Shown here: positions 6,922-11,082 of the stretch, one piece after another
How the letters are laid out: each line of letters opens with the position of its first letter
Numbering within the stretch: position 1 is the first letter of the stretch
Origin: MGNI01 sp964353875
GTDB lineage: Bacteria; Chloroflexota; Anaerolineae; Anaerolineales; E44-bin32
Direction: 5' to 3'
Length of the DNA: 11,082 nt
NCBI GenBank assembly: GCA_964353875.1
Contig: CAYGXU010000106.1
Location: 1-11,082, forward strand
Translations under genes and position numbers: made by a program
The notes under the pieces: model-generated
The model's database searches: none
Seen by the model: only the letters and a program-made list of their open reading frames with translations
What the model was told of the DNA's origin: nothing

Positions 6922-7692
6922 ATGCCTATAGAATCACGATCCCAGTTTAGACACGTTTACATCGGCTCGACATGCAAGGAATTAGCGAATGCAGCTGCCG
7001 AGAGGGCGACCGAACTCCTGAGGTCTGCAATTAAAATTAAAGGAATGGCAACATTTGTGGTTGCTTGTGCGAACTCCCAGGTTGAATTTTTAGATGCCCT
7101 TACAAACACTCCAGACATCGATTGGTCAAGAACGACAATGTTCCATCTTGATGAGTACATTGGACTACCTGAAACACATCCAGCCAGCTTTCGTCGATTT
7201 TTGAATGAACATTTGATCTCCCGTGTGCAGCCAGGTGTAATTCATTTGATCCATGCAGATGCACCGGAACCATTAGCTGAATGCAAAAGGCTTAACCAAT
7301 TAATGACCGACTTTGAGATTGATGTGGCTTTCGTCGGCATTGGAGAAAATGGTCATCTGGCATTCAATGACCCACCAGCTGACTTCGAAGTGGAGGATCC
7401 CTACATCGTTGTCGAGTTGGATGAAATATGTCGACGGCAACAGGTGAACGAGGGATGGTTTACTGCCATTGAAGAGGTTCCTTGCTGTGCAATATCCATG
7501 TCCATCAAGCAAATAATGAAAAGTTTCGCGATTATCTGCATAGTACCTGATCAGCGCAAAGCTCAGGCGGTGTATGATTGCTTTACGGGCGAAGTCACAC
7601 CCTTGCATCCTGCATCCATACTCCGTCAACACGAAAATGCCTATATATTTCTAGATTTGGATTCCGCCTCTCTTCTCAGGACACATCATTGA
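6922..7692 (+). CDS. NagB-like glucosamine-6-phosphate deaminase/isomerase family protein
   Basis: NagB converts glucosamine 6-phosphate to fructose 6-phosphate and ammonia in the cytoplasm. This 256-residue homologue keeps the family framework: L-D-E-Y at 76-79 (D77 equals the general-base Asp72 of E. coli NagB), G-I-G-E-N-G-H-L-A-F-N at 139-149 and P-A-S-I-L-R-Q-H at 230-237. Two catalytic-loop positions differ: the Asp141 equivalent is N143 and the Glu148 equivalent is D150, while H145 is kept. The segment Q-Q-V-N-E-G-W-F at 173-180 also marks a NagB-like side branch that I recall from several phyla and not true NagB. There is no clear Shine-Dalgarno before the ATG. It lies 134 bases after the GH4 gene in the same direction, so it could act on a sugar released there. 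The exact reaction is uncertain, and I give no gene symbol for that reason. Confidence 0.82.
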   Translation: MPIESRSQFRHVYIGSTCKELANAAAERATELLRSAIKIKGMATFVVACANSQVEFLDALTNTPDIDWSRTTMFHLDEYIGLPETHPASFRRFLNEHLISRVQPGVIHLIHADAPEPLAECKRLNQLMTDFEIDVAFVGIGENGHLAFNDPPADFEVEDPYIVVELDEICRRQQVNEGWFTAIEEVPCCAISMSIKQIMKSFAIICIVPDQRKAQAVYDCFTGEVTPLHPASILRQHENAYIFLDLDSASLLRTHH

Positions 7693-7742
7693 TGAGGATT
7701 GATTTCGTGCGACTACAAACTCGATATCTTGTCCTGAATGAG

Positions 7743-7789
7743 GATGAGTGAATGCAGGCTCATCGGCGACTCATGGATTGCAGATGAGT
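7743..7789 (+). repeat. Two adjacent small hairpins with shared sequence
   Basis: GATGAG (7743-7748) pairs with CTCATC (7759-7764) around 10 bases, and four bases later ACTCAT (7769-7774) pairs with ATGAGT (7784-7789) around 9 bases. Both loops carry a similar GAATGCAG / GATTGCAG stretch, and arms of the two hairpins could also pair with each other. The position 51 bases after the NagB-like stop suggests an RNA structure in the transcript. No T-run follows. Confidence 0.5.
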
Positions 7790-7852
7790 ATTAGCGCCAA
7801 GTTGAAGATAACGAACAATAGGCAATAAAAGACCATTGCACATCTTCAGTCA

Positions 7853-7872
7853 TTAGAATTGGTTAATTCTAA
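7853..7872. repeat. 8-bp palindrome upstream of the tandem esterase gene
   Basis: TTAGAATT and AATTCTAA flank a GGTT centre as a perfect inverted repeat, 32 bases before the ATG at 7905. A regulator-binding operator is possible because of the symmetry and position. It is AT-rich and could also be chance. Confidence 0.4.
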
Positions 7873-7904
7873 GAAATGCGGCATTCAATGATTCGGACCG
7901 AGTA

Positions 7905-10223
7905 ATGAGCATGCTATTGGAAAATGACTTAGCGAAAAGAAAAAGATACTTGCAGCAGTTGCTGAACATGCTGCCGCCAAGCGCGTTTTATGAAAAGTGG
8001 GTGAAGGGACAGAAAGAAAATCAGGCCGTGCCTTCATACCAGTTCTCTCTACCCGAGAATTTGCCTGACCCATGGCTTTCGTGGTTGGAGGAGAGCGGCG
8101 AATTGCCGCCGGATTTCGATACACTTCCTGATATCCCCCACTTAACTGATTTAACGATCCTGCGAATCGGTGAGAAAGAAGCATCAGCCTTCAATACCCT
8201 TGAGTGGCAACAACGGCGTGAGAAGACTAAAGCCTCCTTTTTTCATTGGATTCTGGGGGGAGTCCCGCCAGCTCCGGAACATTTGACAGTGAGAACGCTT
8301 GGGGAGCGAAAAGATCACAGAACGATGAGGAGGTGGGTCCAGCTCACATTCGGACCAGATCAAAAAGCATCACTCCGATTAGAGCTGATATTCCCAGAAG
8401 GGGATCCCCCTTTTTCAGTCTTTATGACGCAATCTTGTCATAGAATATGGGCCTCTCTCGCCCTGAGTAGGGGATATCTTTGTTGTGTTTACGCAGCGGG
8501 GGATATCCAGGATGACACAGACACTTTCATGGAGGCTTATCCCGAATATGATTGGTCGCGCTTAACACGACGCGCTTGGGCTGCCAGTCGCTGCGTGGAT
8601 TATCTTTTGACCTTGCCCGAGGTAAATCACGACCAAATCGCATTGATGGGGCATTCCCGAAACGGTAAACAATCCCTGATCGCGAGCGCACTTGATGAGC
8701 GTATCACCTGCGTTGTATCAAGCAGTTCAGGTACAGGAGGCGCCCTACCGTTCCGGTATGTAACCGAATCGCATTTCGGTGAAAGTATTGAATTGATCAC
8801 GCGCTTCTTCCCCGATTGGTTCCACCCACGTTTACGCTTCTTTGTCGGTCGCGAACATAAACTGCCGGTGGACATGCATGAACTCGTGGCGTTATGCGCC
8901 CCACGCCCCTGTCTGCTTAGTGTCGCATTGAATGATCCTGTCGAAAGTACATGGGCGATGCAACAGACTTACCTGATGGCGAGGCGGGTTTACCGTTTCC
9001 TTGGTGCAGAGGACAACCTTCAAATTATGTGGAGAGAGGGAGGGCATGAAATTAATGCAGATATCATAGGTCGTTATCTGGATTGGTGTAATACGATGTT
9101 TGGACGAGCCAGCCATTCATTTCAAGAACGGCTAATCCACCCGTGCGATTGGGAAGCATGGCGAGAAACCAGCAAAGTACACGTTAACATCAGCGATTTT
9201 TCTCGACGCGAATTCAATGACATTTGCATATTTGAAAAGGCCGACAGAGTTCGCGACCTGCGGCAATGGGAGATCAGAAAAGAAGAAATACGGACGCATG
9301 TTCTGTGGATGCTTGGAGACTCGCCTCCCATGGGGAATGGGTCAGACCCAGAAAGTTGTGCTGAAACGGCGCATAACGCAGAAATGCTTTGGAGGAACAC
9401 TCCCCCAAGGGACATTTGCAAAGAAGGTCTTCTCTTTGGTGAATATGTACATGCCGATATCTATTTGTTAGAGAGTCTGAAGGAGGAAAATCGAAAGTTG
9501 CCCGCGGTTCTTTGGCTTCATCCCTTCTCATTTCCTTTTGGGTACGTTGCCGCATATCCTTGGTGGGAAGAGCAAATATTCCATAGATTGGCACGAAAGG
9601 GATTTGTGGTTTTTTGTTTTGACCAGATTGGCTTTGGGGGCAGGATTAAAGAAGCGGAGACGTTCTACCATCGCTATCCGCAATGGTCTCTTCTAGGAAA
9701 GATGGTGCGTGATTCGAGGTTGGGCCTTCAGTCTCTCCAAAAGCTGCCTTATGTCGATAAGGACCAGATTTGGGGATTGGGATATTGTCTCGGAGCGCAG
9801 GTAGGACTTCATCTTGGAATACTTGAGGAGCAATTGGCGGGGTTTATCTCCGTCTGTGGGCCACAACCTTTTCGATTGGATTCAGAGAACAAAGGCACAG
9901 GCGGCATTCGGCTTTGGTCCCACCTCTATCAACTCTTGCCCAAAATGGGTTTTTTCATCGGTGAGGAAAATCGTTTGCCTTATGACATCCATCATCTGAT
10001 CGCCTGCTATGCACCGCGGCCTGTATTAGTGGTAAGCCCTCAGTATGACAGAATGGCCTGTCCGGAGGACATATCTCTAGCCCTCGAGGCAGCCCGCGAT
10101 GTATTCGCCCTTTACGGGTCCCCCTTTAATCTGGAACAGATAGCCCCAGAAAGTTACAACAACTTCGGACCAGCGATACAAAATCAGGTTATAAACTGGT
10201 TAGAATCAAGAATAAAAGGATAG
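7905..10223 (+). CDS. Tandem alpha/beta-hydrolase protein, sugar-esterase-like (CE15/acetylxylan-esterase type)
   Basis: A predicted cytoplasmic esterase of 772 residues, with no signal peptide, made of two related hydrolase domains. Domain 1 (about 110-400) has a full-looking active site: nucleophile S251 in G-H-S-R-N-G-K, acid candidate D344 or E347, and H381 in E-G-G-H-E. G-H-S-R-N-G-K resembles glucuronoyl esterases of family CE15. Domain 2 (about 500-770) repeats the fold: residues 683-706 closely match 312-335 (F-F-x-G ... L-P-x-D-x-H ... A-P-R-P). Its nucleophile motif is G-Y-C-L-G with C628, as in dienelactone hydrolases; the acid could be D715, but the His position is occupied by N752 or Y751. 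Domain 2 may be inactive or regulatory. Likely substrates are acylated or esterified sugars, matching the GH4 gene upstream. There is no strong ribosome site; the second ATG two codons later is an alternative start. Confidence 0.8.
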   Translation: MSMLLENDLAKRKRYLQQLLNMLPPSAFYEKWVKGQKENQAVPSYQFSLPENLPDPWLSWLEESGELPPDFDTLPDIPHLTDLTILRIGEKEASAFNTLEWQQRREKTKASFFHWILGGVPPAPEHLTVRTLGERKDHRTMRRWVQLTFGPDQKASLRLELIFPEGDPPFSVFMTQSCHRIWASLALSRGYLCCVYAAGDIQDDTDTFMEAYPEYDWSRLTRRAWAASRCVDYLLTLPEVNHDQIALMGHSRNGKQSLIASALDERITCVVSSSSGTGGALPFRYVTESHFGESIELITRFFPDWFHPRLRFFVGREHKLPVDMHELVALCAPRPCLLSVALNDPVESTWAMQQTYLMARRVYRFLGAEDNLQIMWREGGHEINADIIGRYLDWCNTMFGRASHSFQERLIHPCDWEAWRETSKVHVNISDFSRREFNDICIFEKADRVRDLRQWEIRKEEIRTHVLWMLGDSPPMGNGSDPESCAETAHNAEMLWRNTPPRDICKEGLLFGEYVHADIYLLESLKEENRKLPAVLWLHPFSFPFGYVAAYPWWEEQIFHRLARKGFVVFCFDQIGFGGRIKEAETFYHRYPQWSLLGKMVRDSRLGLQSLQKLPYVDKDQIWGLGYCLGAQVGLHLGILEEQLAGFISVCGPQPFRLDSENKGTGGIRLWSHLYQLLPKMGFFIGEENRLPYDIHHLIACYAPRPVLVVSPQYDRMACPEDISLALEAARDVFALYGSPFNLEQIAPESYNNFGPAIQNQVINWLESRIKG

Positions 10224-10377
10224 AAGCAGAGGTCGGAATGTTATATCCGGATTCCTTAGGTTCGACAGCGCCTGTGCCTATCAGATTTTGGGGATATCCG
10301 CATCGATCCTGATGATATCGATAAAAGCCCAGGGTGCTTTGGGAGGTCGTCTTTGGTAAACCAGAGCAGGTCTGTTG

Positions 10378-10386
10378 TGCTATACT
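10378..10386 (+). promoter_or_regulatory. Extended -10 promoter for a leaderless transcript
   Basis: TGC followed by TATACT is an extended -10 element (TGnTATAAT type) one base off consensus. It ends six bases before the ATG at 10393, so transcription would start at or next to that ATG. There is no well-spaced -35; TTGGTA at 10353-10358 is too far away, as is usual for extended -10 promoters. Confidence 0.6.
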
Positions 10387-10392
10387 AAAATC

Positions 10393-10638
10393 ATGGGCGC
10401 TTTGTATTTCGACACTGACCCCAAGGCGGAACGATTCCAGATCGAACTCATCCGGCGCATGCCATCCTGGAAAAAATTTGCCATGGTGGATGACCTGAAT
10501 GAAACCATCAAAGTCTTTGCCATCAGCGGCATCAAACAGCGCCACCCGGATGCTACACCTGAGCAAATCCGCCGCCTGCTAGCCGATCTGATGCTCGGAA
10601 GCGATCTCGCCAGCAAGGTATATGACCATGCTGGGTGA
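10393..10638 (+). CDS. Small uncharacterised protein paired with a nucleotidyltransferase
   Basis: This is an 81-residue charged, mostly helical soluble protein. I do not recognise a named domain, but the pattern K-A-E-R-F-Q-I-E-L at 11-19, followed by a helix, then S-G-I-K-Q-R-H-P-D-A-T at 45-55 and an L-L-A-D-L-M-L-G stretch at 62-69, is like small proteins I have seen encoded just before nucleotidyltransferase-like genes in cyanobacteria and Chloroflexota. The ATG at 10393 is preferred over a TTG at 10375, because the TTG lies upstream of the promoter -10 box and no ribosome site precedes it. The gene overlaps the next one by 11 bases (or 17, with the earlier start), so the two are translated together. 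A role as antitoxin or partner of the nucleotidyltransferase is a guess. Confidence 0.7.
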   Translation: MGALYFDTDPKAERFQIELIRRMPSWKKFAMVDDLNETIKVFAISGIKQRHPDATPEQIRRLLADLMLGSDLASKVYDHAG

Positions 10639-11082
10639 TTCCGTCCGGGTGATCTTGCTCGTTACGAATGCCCTTGAAAAGATGGGCATCCGTTACGCCG
10701 TGGGAGGCTCTCTTTCCAGTTCTCTGCATGGTGTGATGCGCTCCACGCTAGACGTGGACATCGTCGCCGATTTACGCGCAGAGCACATTCAATCCTTGGT
10801 GACTGCCCTCTCGCCGGAATTCTATGCCGACGAAGAGATGATGCGGGACGCCATCGAACACCACAGCAGCTTCAATCTCATCCACTACGAGACTGCCTTC
10901 AAGGTGGATGTATTCATCCCGAAAACGCGCTCATTCGACGCGATGCAATTGCAGCGGCGCATCTCTGCCGTCATTACGGCGGACTCAGAACAGAATCTGT
11001 ATGTCACCAGCCCGGAGGATGTCATCCTGTCGAAACTGGAGTGGTATCGCATGGGCGGTGAAGTCTCTGATCGTCAATGGCG
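10628..11082 (+). CDS. AbiEii/MNT-like nucleotidyltransferase (partial at right edge)
   Basis: The frame is open to the right end, giving about 151 visible residues. The nucleotidyltransferase active-site pattern is complete: G-G-S at 26-28 (Y-A-V-G-G-S), then D42-V-D44 in L-D-V-D-I-V, and the third acidic residue D94 in F-K-V-D-V-F. The distal segment E-D-V-I-L-S-K-L-E-W-Y at about 130-140 with S-D-R-Q-W near the edge is typical of this family. Such proteins transfer nucleotides to RNA, proteins or small molecules; AbiEii-type members are toxins in toxin-antitoxin or phage-abortive systems, but many relatives have no known role. The ATG at 10628 has AAGG at 10615-10618 nine bases upstream; the in-frame ATG at 10622 is the alternative. 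The upstream small gene overlaps it. Confidence 0.8.
   Translation, partial: MLGDSVRVILLVTNALEKMGIRYAVGGSLSSSLHGVMRSTLDVDIVADLRAEHIQSLVTALSPEFYADEEMMRDAIEHHSSFNLIHYETAFKVDVFIPKTRSFDAMQLQRRISAVITADSEQNLYVTSPEDVILSKLEWYRMGGEVSDRQW

Noticed and set aside
10281..10335. ATATC/ATCGAT-rich stretch after the esterase gene as a terminator or attachment site
   Set aside because: The partial symmetry is short and interrupted, with no T-run and no repeated copy in the window.
10375..10392. TTG at 10375 as the start of the small gene
   Set aside because: It lies upstream of the -10 box and has no ribosome site; the ATG at 10393 suits the promoter and the protein better.
1..11082. CRISPR array, rRNA, tRNA, insertion sequence or transposase
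   Set aside because: No spaced direct repeats, RNA gene signatures or transposase motifs were seen on either strand.

Overview
The window looks like a chromosomal piece of an anaerobic, carbohydrate-degrading bacterium. The protein style (tungsten-type aldehyde oxidoreductase, GH4 glycosidase, NagB-like deaminase, AbiEii-like nucleotidyltransferase pair) would fit Chloroflexota/Anaerolineae, but that placement is a judgement from gene content and not something the sequence proves. All recognised genes lie on the + strand. The first gene is cut by the left edge and the last by the right edge.

Region 1 (1-5114) is a tightly packed operon of five genes with gaps of 45, 27 and 32 bases, then a 4-base GTGA overlap. 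It encodes the C-terminal half of a D-apionate lactonase (ApnL), a D-apionate oxidoisomerase (ApnO), a xylose-isomerase-like TIM-barrel protein best explained as 3-oxo-isoapionate decarboxylase (OiaC), a four-cluster [4Fe-4S] ferredoxin and a tungsten/molybdopterin aldehyde:ferredoxin oxidoreductase (AOR). The first three are consecutive steps of D-apiose breakdown: apionolactone to apionate to 3-oxo-isoapionate to L-erythrulose plus CO2. The sugar comes from the plant polymers rhamnogalacturonan II and apiogalacturonan and from apiosides. The NAD-dependent apiose dehydrogenase that usually feeds this route is not in the window. The AOR/ferredoxin pair sits in the same operon, so it could supply the oxidation step or remove an aldehyde by-product. 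This is the most interesting idea in the window, and it is an inference.

Region 2 (5115-5458) is 344 bases without a convincing gene. It begins with a perfect 13-bp inverted repeat enclosing a smaller hairpin.

Region 3 (5459-10223) holds three loosely spaced genes: a GH4 NAD/metal-dependent glycosidase with an unusual C-T-C-S discriminator motif, a NagB-like sugar-phosphate isomerase/deaminase with altered catalytic residues, and a 772-residue protein made of two tandem alpha/beta-hydrolase (sugar-esterase-like) domains. The second hydrolase domain has a Cys nucleophile and no catalytic His. The 134- and 212-base gaps and weak ribosome binding sites differ from Region 1, so these may be separate transcription units. 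Together they suggest intracellular processing of acylated or uncommon glycosides.

Region 4 (10224-11082) has a 170-base gap with an extended -10 promoter placed so that the next gene would be leaderless. An 81-residue small protein follows, overlapping a nucleotidyltransferase that runs off the right end. This pair resembles a mobile or toxin-antitoxin-type two-gene module and is unrelated to the sugar genes.
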